Shown here: positions 1-6,515 of the stretch, one piece after another
Layout: every line of letters starts with the position of its first letter
Numbering within the stretch: position 1 is the first letter of the stretch
Assembly: GCA_023413645.1 (NCBI GenBank)
Contig: JAEZPN010000097.1
Span: forward strand, 1-6,515
Direction of reading: 5' to 3'
DNA from: Bacteroidota bacterium
Lineage (GTDB): Bacteria; Bacteroidota; Bacteroidia; Bacteroidales; Rikenellaceae
Length of the DNA stretch: 6,515 nt
Translations under genes and position numbers: made by a program
Notes under the pieces: model-generated
The model's input: the letters and a program-made list of their open reading frames with translations, nothing else
What the model was told of the DNA's origin: nothing
Database searches by the model: none

Positions 1-1989
1 GTGCGTGCCCGCATCTCGAAGATTGATAAGCGCACGTTGGCTATCACCGAGATACCCTATGGCACAACCTCGGAGTCGATTAAGGAGTCTATCATCAAGG
101 CTAACGACAAGGGTAAGATTAAGATTAAGAAGGTCGATGACAACACCGCAGAGAAGGTGGAGATTGTCATCCAGGTTGCTGCGGACGAGTCTTCGGATAA
201 GACCATCGACGCACTCTACGCCTTCACCGACTGCGAGGTGTCTATCTCGCCAAATGCCTGCGTCATTGTCGACAATAAACCCGTATTTATGGGTGTTAGC
301 GACATCTTGCGCTACTCGACCGACCACACCAAGGCACTCTTGGGCAAGGAGCTTCAGATAAAGCTCGACGAGTTGAACGAGGCATGGCATGCTGCATCGT
401 TGGAGCGCATATTCATCGAGAACAAGCTCTACCAGCTCATCGAGGGTTGCCGCACACGCGAGGCGGCATATGAGGCGGTGGATAAGGGTCTCGAGCCATT
501 CAAGTCGAAGTTGCGTCGAGAGGTTACAATGGAGGATGTGCAGCGCCTTACGGAGTTGAAGTTCATCCGTATCTCGCGCTATGACAGCGAGAAGGCTGAC
601 AACGAGATTAAGCAAATCGAGAAGGACATCAAGCAGACGAAGCACGACCTCGACCACCTCACCGACTACGCCATTGCCTACTTCGAGCGCATCAAGAGTA
701 AATATGCCGAGGGCAACGAGCGCCGCACGGAGATTCGCGAGTTCGACACCATCGAGGCATGGAAGGTGGCATCGTCAAATGCTAAGCTCTACGTCGATAG
801 GGCAGAGGGCTTCTTTGGTTTTGGTAAGAGCATGAAGGACTCGGAGTTTGTATGCGACTGCTCGAACCTCGACGACGTTATCATCATCCTCAAGGATGGC
901 CGTTATAAGATTACGAAGATCTCGGAGAAGGCATTCTTCGATAAGGGTATATATTATATAGGTATATATAAGCGTAACGACGAGCGCACGATCTACAATA
1001 TGCTCTACCGCGATGGCCGTGGTGGTGCTATCATGATGAAGCGCTGCGCAATTAAGTCCGTTACGCGCGACAAGGAGTACGACCTCACAAAGGGCACGGC
1101 AAAGAGTGAGTTGCTTTATCTCTCAGTCAACCCCAATGGCGAGGCCGAGATATTGAAGATATACCTCCGTCCGCGTGCACGCTTGAAGAAGTGCATCATC
1201 GACCTCGACCTCTCGACCCTCGCAATCAAGGGACGTCAGAGTGTGGGTAACCTCGTAACGCGCCACCCAATCAACAAGATTGTGCTTAAGGAGCGCTGTG
1301 CTTCGACGCTTGGTGGTCAGAATATCTGGTATGACGAGGATGTACGCCGCCTCAATACCGATGGTCGTGGTATGCTTTTGGGCGAGTTCAAGGGCGAGGA
1401 TAAGATTGTCGTTTGGACAGCGAAGAACCAGTACTACATCACGGGTTTCGATGTGCAGCAGCACTTCCCCGATGATACAATACGTGTTGAGCGCTACATC
1501 GCCGATAGGGTATATTCGGTATGCTACTACGACGGTGAGCAGAACTACTACTACATGAAGCGCTTCCAGCTCGAGGAGGGCGACAAGACGCAGTTCTTCT
1601 TGGAGGAGGGTGCCCCCATGCGCTTCGAGGCTATGACATACCGCAAGGGTGCTCAGCTTGAGATTACGTTTGGTGGTCAGCATGAGCAGCGTCCCGTGGA
1701 GATGGTCGATGTAGATGAGTTTATCGCCGTGAAGAGCCACCGTGCTAAGGGTAAGCGCCTCACAACATATGAGGTTGCTACGCTTCGTTTCATCGAGCCC
1801 GAGGAGCCCGAGTTGGAGGATGAGGAGCCAATGGATGAGCCACTCTTGGATGAGGAGATGGGCGAGGATGAGGCTATCGACATGGACGACATCGTGGGTG
1901 AGGAGATAAGCGCCGACCCCAACGTCGACTATAACGAGCGTGCTGAGGAGACAGAGATACTCGGTGCTTCGCAGCTTAACCTGTTCTAA
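1..1989 (+). CDS. parC: DNA topoisomerase IV subunit A, 5'-truncated by window edge
   Basis: C-terminal 662 residues of a type IIA topoisomerase A subunit. With ParE, ParC makes the double-strand passage that unlinks replicated chromosomes. The opening VRARI followed by TEIPYGTTSESI matches the interior of the GyrA/ParC breakage-reunion domain, so the GTG at base 1 is an internal valine codon, not a start. By comparison with GyrA/ParC, about 230-260 residues are missing, including the active-site tyrosine. Visible parts: tower and coiled-coil region (about 1-270, with a charged helix at 195-240), then a beta-pinwheel C-terminal domain (about 280-595) with a degenerate GyrA-box-like KGRQSVGN at 410-417 and RAKGKRL at 581-587. 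A strongly acidic tail follows (599-651), ending in QLNLF. The degenerate box, the YRDGRGG segment and the acidic tail favour ParC over GyrA. The stop TAA lies 11 bases before aroK. Confidence 0.95.
   Translation: MRARISKIDKRTLAITEIPYGTTSESIKESIIKANDKGKIKIKKVDDNTAEKVEIVIQVAADESSDKTIDALYAFTDCEVSISPNACVIVDNKPVFMGVSDILRYSTDHTKALLGKELQIKLDELNEAWHAASLERIFIENKLYQLIEGCRTREAAYEAVDKGLEPFKSKLRREVTMEDVQRLTELKFIRISRYDSEKADNEIKQIEKDIKQTKHDLDHLTDYAIAYFERIKSKYAEGNERRTEIREFDTIEAWKVASSNAKLYVDRAEGFFGFGKSMKDSEFVCDCSNLDDVIIILKDGRYKITKISEKAFFDKGIYYIGIYKRNDERTIYNMLYRDGRGGAIMMKRCAIKSVTRDKEYDLTKGTAKSELLYLSVNPNGEAEILKIYLRPRARLKKCIIDLDLSTLAIKGRQSVGNLVTRHPINKIVLKERCASTLGGQNIWYDEDVRRLNTDGRGMLLGEFKGEDKIVVWTAKNQYYITGFDVQQHFPDDTIRVERYIADRVYSVCYYDGEQNYYYMKRFQLEEGDKTQFFLEEGAPMRFEAMTYRKGAQLEITFGGQHEQRPVEMVDVDEFIAVKSHRAKGKRLTTYEVATLRFIEPEEPELEDEEPMDEPLLDEEMGEDEAIDMDDIVGEEISADPNVDYNERAEETEILGASQLNLF
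1972..1986 (+). other. Possible beta-clamp-binding pentapeptide QLNLF at ParC C-terminus
   Basis: The last five residues of ParC are QLNLF, directly after an acidic, probably disordered tail. The bacterial sliding-clamp-binding consensus is QL(S/D)LF, found at exposed or terminal sites in replication and repair proteins. The match differs only at the permissive third position. That it works as a clamp-binding site in this protein is inference; a pentapeptide can also arise by chance. Confidence 0.4.
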
Positions 1990-2000
1990 CATAGTGCGAT

Positions 2001-2513
2001 ATGATACTCTTTTTGGTGGGATATGCAGGCTCGGGTAAGAGCTCACTGGGTAAGCGCCTTGCACGCCGCATGGGCTTGCGCTTTGTCGATACGGACAATG
2101 TCGTAGAGCAGCAGGTGGGTGCACCCATCGCCGATATCTTCCACTACGAGGGCGAGGAGTACTTCCGCATCGCTGAGCGTAGGGCTGTTGAGGGCTTGGC
2201 AAACGAGGGTATGGACCTTGTGATTGCTACGGGTGGTGGCCTACCAACGTGGAAGGATAACATGGAGTGGATGCTCCGCTCGGGTGTTACCATCTACTTG
2301 CGTCGCACGCCCGAGCAGATACTCTCGCGCCTCTCGGCATACGGCAGGGAGAAGCGCCCCATGTTTAGGGGTAAGAGCGATGAGGAACTCTTGGAGTTTA
2401 TGCATCAGCAGATGACCGAGCGTGAGAGGTACTACACCCAGGCACATATCACCGTGGACTGTACCTCGATGAGCGACGATGAGGTTGTTGAACACATAGT
2501 TAACAAACTGTAA
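2001..2513 (+). CDS. aroK: Shikimate kinase
   Basis: A 170-residue cytoplasmic enzyme of usual family length that phosphorylates shikimate to shikimate 3-phosphate using ATP, the fifth step of the chorismate pathway to aromatic amino acids. The P-loop is GYAGSGKSS at residues 7-15 (Ser where many homologues have Thr at the last position). DTD at 30-32 supplies the Asp that contacts shikimate and Mg. FR at 55-56 holds the substrate-binding Arg. ATGGG at 76-80 is the Walker-B-like glycine motif. KRP at 118-120 lies in the lid with the ATP/substrate-contacting Arg, and RERYY at 141-145 is the final Arg motif. All expected catalytic positions are present, so it should be active. The ATG begins 11 bases after parC, puts the P-loop at the normal distance from the N-terminus, and has no Shine-Dalgarno sequence. 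Expression probably depends on parC read-through. Confidence 0.95.
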   Translation: MILFLVGYAGSGKSSLGKRLARRMGLRFVDTDNVVEQQVGAPIADIFHYEGEEYFRIAERRAVEGLANEGMDLVIATGGGLPTWKDNMEWMLRSGVTIYLRRTPEQILSRLSAYGREKRPMFRGKSDEELLEFMHQQMTERERYYTQAHITVDCTSMSDDEVVEHIVNKL

Positions 2514-2518
2514 ACCAT

Positions 2519-3304
2519 ATGAATAACGCACCCATAGGAGTCTACGATTCGGGTTTTGGAGGATTGTCCGTGTGGCGCGAGCTACGCAGACTGCTTCCAC
2601 ACGAGCCGTTGCTCTATCTCGGCGATGGCAAGAACTGCCCCTATGGTGGTAGGTCGCGCGCAGAGATTGAGGGTTTCGCCATCGAGGCTGTAGAGCGCCT
2701 TGTGGAGGAGGGTGTGAAGATGGTTGTTGTGGGGTGTAACACCGCCACAACGGCAGCGGTGGAGACACTGCGTAGGCGCTGGCCCGATATGCCCATCGTG
2801 GGCCTGGAGCCCGCAGTTAAGCCGGCGTGTCTCACCACGCAGAGCCGCAAGATTGCGGTGCTGGCAACGGCACATAGCCTCTCGAGTGATATGTTCCTCG
2901 ATACGGCAGCACGCTGGGCCTCGGATGTCGAGGTTGTGAAGGTCGTGGGTGAGGGTTTTGTCGAGCTTGTCGAGAACGACATGGAGCACACCGAGGAGGC
3001 GGAGCGCCTTGTGCGCAGAGCCGTAGAGCCGCTGCTCGGTAGGGGTGTAGATAAGTTGGTTTTGGGTTGCACGCATTATCCCTTCTTGCGCCCACTCATT
3101 GAGCGTGTAGTGGCTGGCTCGGGCATCGAGGTTATCGACTCGGGAGCTGCGGTAGCTCGCAGGGTGGAGTGGCTTCTGGATAGGTACGACATAGCAGCCT
3201 CAAATGATAATACTCCCGTGATGCGCTTTATAACCTTCGCTGACGAAGTCTATCGCAAACGCCTGGAGCAGAAGGCTCAAACGATTATAAACATGGATAA
3301 ATAG
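2519..3304 (+). CDS. murI: Glutamate racemase
   Basis: A 261-residue cofactor-independent racemase that converts L-glutamate to D-glutamate for the peptidoglycan stem peptide (added by MurD). The two-fold pseudo-symmetric Asp/Glu racemase fold is evident: the N-terminal YDSGFGG (9-15) gives Asp10/Ser11, LGDGKNCPYG (34-43) is the substrate loop, VGCNTA (71-76) carries the first catalytic Cys73, FVELVE (147-152) holds the conserved Glu, and LGCTHYPFL (182-190) carries Cys184 and His186. All key residues are intact. The ATG starts 5 bases after the aroK stop, suggesting coupled translation; no Shine-Dalgarno motif precedes it. The last 30 or so residues (after SNDNTPVMRFI) run slightly beyond the catalytic core, ending basic and polar. 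Other members of the superfamily (aspartate racemase, hydantoin racemase) fit less well because of the exact GCNTA and GCTHYP motifs. Confidence 0.96.
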   Translation: MNNAPIGVYDSGFGGLSVWRELRRLLPHEPLLYLGDGKNCPYGGRSRAEIEGFAIEAVERLVEEGVKMVVVGCNTATTAAVETLRRRWPDMPIVGLEPAVKPACLTTQSRKIAVLATAHSLSSDMFLDTAARWASDVEVVKVVGEGFVELVENDMEHTEEAERLVRRAVEPLLGRGVDKLVLGCTHYPFLRPLIERVVAGSGIEVIDSGAAVARRVEWLLDRYDIAASNDNTPVMRFITFADEVYRKRLEQKAQTIINMDK

Positions 3305-3314
3305 AAAACGATAT

Positions 3315-5918
3315 ATGGTAAAGAGTAAAAATAATAAGCAGAGTGATGCGGCGAGGGGCGAGAGTCTATCACGTTGGGAGAATGTACGCCTTATAGCAGG
3401 TTTTGCACTTGTGATATTCGGTATCTTCCTCGTCTGCTCAATCATATCATACCTCTTCTACTGGAAGGAGGATGTTAGCGCTATCCACGAGACCAATCCT
3501 CGCGTGGATGTGGAGTATATGAACATCTGTGGCCCTATGGGTGCACGTGTGGCTCACGGCTTGGTAGGTAGTGGCTTCGGTATCTTCGCCTTTGTCATTC
3601 CAATCTTTATCACCGTATTGGGCTGGCGACTTTTCCGCTTCAAGTCTCTACGTCTCTACCGCTTTGGTCTCATCTGCGCTCTTGTGCTGCTTATGGGTTC
3701 GCTCACGCTTGGTGCAATCTTCAAGACTACATGGGAACTCTTTGGTTCGGGTCTCGGTGGTGACTATGGCATCGCACTAAGTAAGTGGCTAACAGCACAT
3801 ATAGGCTTCATCGGTACGATGCTTATCATCGTTATCGGCTGGATAACAATTGGCATACTCATCAATCGCAACTTCTTGCGCCTGCTCGGCAACTGGTGTG
3901 TTGCGGGCTACGAGAAACTCGCTGCTGCAACCAAGGATCTCTTCGCTAAGATGCGTAAGAAGAAGGAGGTGGAGGAACCCGTTGTGGAGGATGTCAAAGA
4001 GGAGGAAGAGTATGTTGAGGAGGATGTTATCGTTGACGATCCCGTGGTTGTGGTGTCACCCGACGAGCCAGTAGTGAAGCAGGAGCAGGGTGATGAGGAT
4101 GATATTTTCATCGTTGAGCCTCGCGACGACATCAAGGTTGAGGAGGAGGTAACACCCGAAGAGGAGGAGGTAGTAGTTGATGAGCCTCAGCCAGCACCAG
4201 CTCCCGTAGATCCTGACGACTTCTACGTTGTGCCACGCGAGGATGTTGAGGGTGACGATAAGCCCATCACGCGCGATGCTGCAGCCGATGTTTTAGGCAT
4301 CGAAGAGGAGACTAAGGATGAGGATGGCATCGTGGTAACGGTTACGGAGAACGACGTCAAGGAGGTCGATGAAGAGGATATCGACTCTGACCTCTACGAC
4401 CCCATGCGTGACCTACACAACTATCAGGCACCCACGCCATCGCTACTTCGCGACCATAAGTCGCAGTCGGCATTCGACGAGGAGGAGATATTCCGCAACA
4501 AGGAGCGCATACGCGAGACGTTGCTCCACTTCCATATCCCCATTATCAGCATGCACGCTACGGTGGGTCCCACTGTTACGCTCTACGAGATTGTTCAGGA
4601 GCCTGGCGTGAAGATTTCGCGCATCCAGGGCTTGGAGGATGATCTGGCACAGAACCTCAAGGCCGAGAAGGTGCGTATCATCGCCCCAATCCCCGGCAAG
4701 GGTACTGTAGGTATCGAGGTGCCAAACCAGATTAAGCAGACCGTATCTATGCGCTCGGCGATATGCAGCGAGGAGTTCCAGAACTCTAAGGCTGAGCTCC
4801 CCGTGGTTATCGGCCGCACCATACAGAACGAGAACTATACCTTCGACCTCGCTAAGATGCCACACTTGTTGGTGGCAGGTGCTACGGGTCAGGGTAAGTC
4901 GGTAGGTCTGAATGCCATCATCACATCGTTGCTCTACCGCAAGCACCCTGCGGAGCTTAAGTTTGTGCTTATCGACCCCAAGATGGTGGAGTTCTCGCTC
5001 TACAACAAGCTCGAGCGCCACTTCCTCGCAAAGATGGAGTCGGAGGATGAGTCTATCGTTACCGATCCCAAGAAGGCTGTATATACGCTCAACGCCCTCT
5101 GTACGGAGATGGCTAACCGCTTGGAACTCTGCAAGAAGGCGCATGCAAAGAATATCGTTGAGTATAACGAGAAGTTCGTGGCACGCCGCCTAAATCCCGA
5201 GCATGGCCACCGTTATATGCCCTATATCGTGGTGATTATCGACGAGTTCGCCGACCTTATCATGACAGCCAAGGAGGTTGAGGCTCCCGTTATGCGTCTT
5301 GCACAGAAGGCACGTGCTATCGGTATCCACCTTATCGTGGCAACACAGCGCCCCGATGTCAAGGTTATCACCGGTGGTATCAAGGCCAACTTCCCTGCGC
5401 GTATCGCCTTCCGCGTTATGCAGATGACCGACTCGCGTACTATCATCGACCAGCCAGGTGCCAACCAGCTTATCGGTCGTGGCGATATGCTCTTCTTGAG
5501 TGGTGGCGAGCCCACACGTATCCAGTGTGCCTTTGTCGATACGCCCGAGGTGGAGAATATCGTCGAGCATATCGGAGCACAGCAGGGCTACCCCGCAGCA
5601 TACAACCTCCCCGACTATGTCCCCGCAGATGGTGCTGGCGAGGCATCCGTAGGCTTCGGCTCGGAGGAGGGTGGTGCACCCCAGAAGTTCGATATTAAGT
5701 TTGGCGAGATTGCCCGCGAGGCGGTGTCGAGTGGTGCTATCTCTACGTCGATGATTCAGCGTAACTTCGAGGTGGGCTTCAACCGCGCTGGTCGCATCAT
5801 GTTGCAGCTCGAGCGTGCCGGCATCGTAGGCCCACAGATTGGCTCTAAGCCCCGCGAAATTAAGTACTATGACCTTCCCTCTCTCGAGGCTCGCCTCCAG
5901 GAGTTGGGTATATTCTAA
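3315..5918 (+). CDS. ftsK: FtsK/SpoIIIE-type septal DNA translocase
   Basis: An 867-residue membrane-anchored hexameric ATPase that pumps chromosomal DNA across the closing septum and usually activates XerCD at dif. Four hydrophobic segments form the anchor (about 24-50, 84-107, 116-135, 162-185). An acidic low-complexity linker follows (about 217-360), then the alpha/beta motor: the alpha part begins near DLHNYQAPTPSLL (366-378) and includes VGPTVTLYE (417-425) and IAPIPGKGTVGIEVPN (456-471). Walker A is GATGQGKS (522-529), Walker B is VVIIDEFADL (639-648), and ATQRPDV (676-682) is the conserved motif after it. FGEIAREAV onward (797-850) is the winged-helix gamma domain, with FNRAGRIMLQLERAGIVG matching the DNA-orienting helices. 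All motor motifs are intact. The start 10 bases after murI lies in an A-rich leader without Shine-Dalgarno and gives the normal short basic N-terminus before the first membrane segment. The linker is much shorter than in E. coli FtsK, as is normal for this phylum. Confidence 0.97.
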   Translation: MVKSKNNKQSDAARGESLSRWENVRLIAGFALVIFGIFLVCSIISYLFYWKEDVSAIHETNPRVDVEYMNICGPMGARVAHGLVGSGFGIFAFVIPIFITVLGWRLFRFKSLRLYRFGLICALVLLMGSLTLGAIFKTTWELFGSGLGGDYGIALSKWLTAHIGFIGTMLIIVIGWITIGILINRNFLRLLGNWCVAGYEKLAAATKDLFAKMRKKKEVEEPVVEDVKEEEEYVEEDVIVDDPVVVVSPDEPVVKQEQGDEDDIFIVEPRDDIKVEEEVTPEEEEVVVDEPQPAPAPVDPDDFYVVPREDVEGDDKPITRDAAADVLGIEEETKDEDGIVVTVTENDVKEVDEEDIDSDLYDPMRDLHNYQAPTPSLLRDHKSQSAFDEEEIFRNKERIRETLLHFHIPIISMHATVGPTVTLYEIVQEPGVKISRIQGLEDDLAQNLKAEKVRIIAPIPGKGTVGIEVPNQIKQTVSMRSAICSEEFQNSKAELPVVIGRTIQNENYTFDLAKMPHLLVAGATGQGKSVGLNAIITSLLYRKHPAELKFVLIDPKMVEFSLYNKLERHFLAKMESEDESIVTDPKKAVYTLNALCTEMANRLELCKKAHAKNIVEYNEKFVARRLNPEHGHRYMPYIVVIIDEFADLIMTAKEVEAPVMRLAQKARAIGIHLIVATQRPDVKVITGGIKANFPARIAFRVMQMTDSRTIIDQPGANQLIGRGDMLFLSGGEPTRIQCAFVDTPEVENIVEHIGAQQGYPAAYNLPDYVPADGAGEASVGFGSEEGGAPQKFDIKFGEIAREAVSSGAISTSMIQRNFEVGFNRAGRIMLQLERAGIVGPQIGSKPREIKYYDLPSLEARLQELGIF
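3963..4382 (+). other. Acidic low-complexity linker of FtsK
   Basis: Residues about 217-356 of FtsK, joining membrane anchor to motor, are dominated by Glu, Asp and Val, with runs such as KEEEEYVEED and TPEEEEVVVDEP and one PQPAPAPVDP stretch. A short motif occurs twice: DDIFIVEPRDD (262-272) and DDFYVVPRED (301-310). The DNA is correspondingly rich in GAGGAGG-type purine runs. FtsK linkers are known to vary in length and sequence; this one has net strong negative charge and little predicted structure. Confidence 0.85.
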
Positions 5919-5924
5919 AACACT

Positions 5925-6515
5925 ATGAGAAAGATAGTTATATTGTTTGCAGTCATGCTCTCGATGCTCAGCACAGTAAGTGCGCAGAGTGCCGAGGAGT
6001 GGCTCACAAAGCTCGATACGTCGCTTGGTGAGCGCTATGCCATGCACATCTCCGTAACGGTGGGTGATGAGGCACCTCTCGCAGGCTACTTTATGGTTGA
6101 TGGCGATGCCTACTACATCACGCTCGGTGTAATGGAGGTGTATAGCGATGGCAAACTACGCTACGAGATAAACAACGAGCGCAAGGAGGTTGTTGAGGAT
6201 GTCGTGAACCTCGAGGCGTGCGACCTTCTCTCAAACCCTACGCGTGCCTTTACCTTTGTGCCTCAGGAGTTTTCGTCTGAGGTTACTTCTGCAACTAACG
6301 AACGTGTTACGCTTAAGCTCACACCCAAGAGCGAGGCTATGGGCATCGACTCCATAACCCTCACACTCGAGCGCAACGGCTCAAAGGTCGTGCCCGCTGC
6401 CATAAGCTACGACTACGACGGTGATGCTGTTGCTATCGCCCTCAGTCGTGCCGATGTGAGCGATGCGAAGCTCCCACTTTGGGATAAGTCAGCATACCGC
6501 GCATACGATATTGTA
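5925..6515 (+). CDS. lolA: LolA-like outer-membrane lipoprotein carrier, 3'-truncated by window edge
   Basis: An open frame of 197 codons from ATG with no stop before the window ends. The N-terminus is a classical Sec signal peptide: MRK, a hydrophobic core IVILFAVMLSML, and a likely signal peptidase I site after VSA (residue 20); there is no lipobox Cys. The mature part opens with a helix (SAEEWLTKLDTSLG) and continues with alternating strands (YAMHISVTVG, LAGYFMVDGDAYYITL, VMEVYSDGKLRYEINNER). This is the pattern of Bacteroidetes LolA-like proteins, which resemble periplasmic LolA carrying lipoproteins from the inner to the outer membrane. The YSDGKLRYEINNERKEV stretch corresponds to the usual 'dG..w.y......v.v' core. 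Family length is about 200-215, and homologues end in a short IDFR-like tail, so the final AYDIV suggests only a few residues are missing. The start follows the ftsK stop by 6 bases. Family by architecture and by position after ftsK; overall sequence identity with LolA is low. Confidence 0.8.
   Translation, partial: MRKIVILFAVMLSMLSTVSAQSAEEWLTKLDTSLGERYAMHISVTVGDEAPLAGYFMVDGDAYYITLGVMEVYSDGKLRYEINNERKEVVEDVVNLEACDLLSNPTRAFTFVPQEFSSEVTSATNERVTLKLTPKSEAMGIDSITLTLERNGSKVVPAAISYDYDGDAVAIALSRADVSDAKLPLWDKSAYRAYDIV

Larger units (their letters stand above)
1..6515 (+). other. Probable single transcription unit parC-aroK-murI-ftsK-lolA
   Basis: All five genes read the same way with gaps of 11, 5, 10 and 6 bases, leaving no room for an intergenic promoter or a rho-independent terminator. 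Co-transcription from a promoter left of the window is the simplest reading. Promoters inside coding regions cannot be excluded; I did not find a convincing Bacteroidetes-type pair (TTTG near -33 with TAnnTTTG near -7) immediately upstream of any start. Confidence 0.7.

Noticed and set aside
1..3. GTG at the first base as a start codon for parC
   Set aside because: Residues from here on align with the interior of the GyrA/ParC breakage-reunion domain, and the catalytic tyrosine region is missing, so the gene begins left of the window.
1123..2202. A 359-codon open frame on the - strand across the parC-aroK junction
   Set aside because: It mirrors two well-recognised genes. Those genes avoid TTA, CTA and TCA codons in favour of CTC, TTG and TCG, which keeps the opposite strand free of stops. 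The translation is Leu/Val/His-rich with no recognisable domain.
3144..3158. Small inverted repeat GAGCT-5-AGCTC in murI as a terminator or regulatory hairpin
   Set aside because: The stem is only five pairs, there is no following T-run, and it lies inside the conserved coding region well before the murI stop.
3305..3314. A promoter between murI and ftsK
   Set aside because: The gap is ten bases, too short, and I saw no TTTG/TAnnTTTG pair at suitable spacing just upstream.
3963..4382. DNA tandem repeat or insertion in ftsK
   Set aside because: The GAGGAGG-like runs follow from Glu-rich coding; unit length and order are irregular, the frame is intact, and acidic variable linkers are normal for FtsK.
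4443..5144. A 233-codon open frame on the - strand within ftsK
   Set aside because: Antisense shadow of the FtsK motor region, with low-complexity Leu/Arg/Glu composition and no motif.
5190..6047. A 285-codon open frame on the - strand over the 3' half of ftsK and the start of the lolA-like gene
   Set aside because: Same codon-bias shadow effect; it lies opposite the conserved FtsK motor and gamma domain and shows no protein family signal.

Overview
The window is a run of five conserved housekeeping genes, all on the + strand and packed end to end with gaps of 5 to 11 bases. In order they are: the 3' part of parC (topoisomerase IV subunit A), aroK (shikimate kinase), murI (glutamate racemase), ftsK (septal DNA translocase), and a LolA-like periplasmic lipoprotein carrier gene that is cut by the right edge. 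There is no intergenic stretch longer than 11 bases. I see no tRNA, rRNA, mobile element, CRISPR array, terminator or convincing promoter.

The organism looks like a member of Bacteroidota, probably order Bacteroidales, and possibly near the Rikenellaceae/Alistipes group. Reasons: the ParC C-terminal domain and acidic tail are of the Bacteroidetes type; the FtsK motor reads like Bacteroidales FtsK (for example DPKMVEFSLYNK and YNEKFVARRLNPEHGHR); a LolA-like gene directly follows ftsK; and none of the four visible start codons has a Shine-Dalgarno sequence. Codon use is biased to GAG, AAG, CTC, CGC, TCG and ATC, giving a base composition near or a little above half G+C by eye. The family assignment is a guess from codon style; the phylum is much firmer.

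Layout: 1-1989 parC, lacking roughly its first quarter including the catalytic tyrosine; 2001-2513 aroK; 2519-3304 murI; 3315-5918 ftsK; 5925-6515 lolA-like, probably lacking only a few C-terminal residues. The spacing suggests one transcript whose promoter lies left of the window.

Functionally the cluster joins chromosome decatenation (ParC), chromosome translocation at the septum (FtsK), D-glutamate supply for peptidoglycan (MurI), chorismate synthesis (AroK) and envelope lipoprotein traffic (LolA-like). ParC and FtsK act on the same late step of the cell cycle, and MurI feeds the wall made at that time. I found no new biological system here. The points most worth a second look are a possible sliding-clamp-binding motif at the ParC C-terminus, a repeated motif in the FtsK acidic linker, and the contrast between SD-free starts and SD-like sequences inside the genes.
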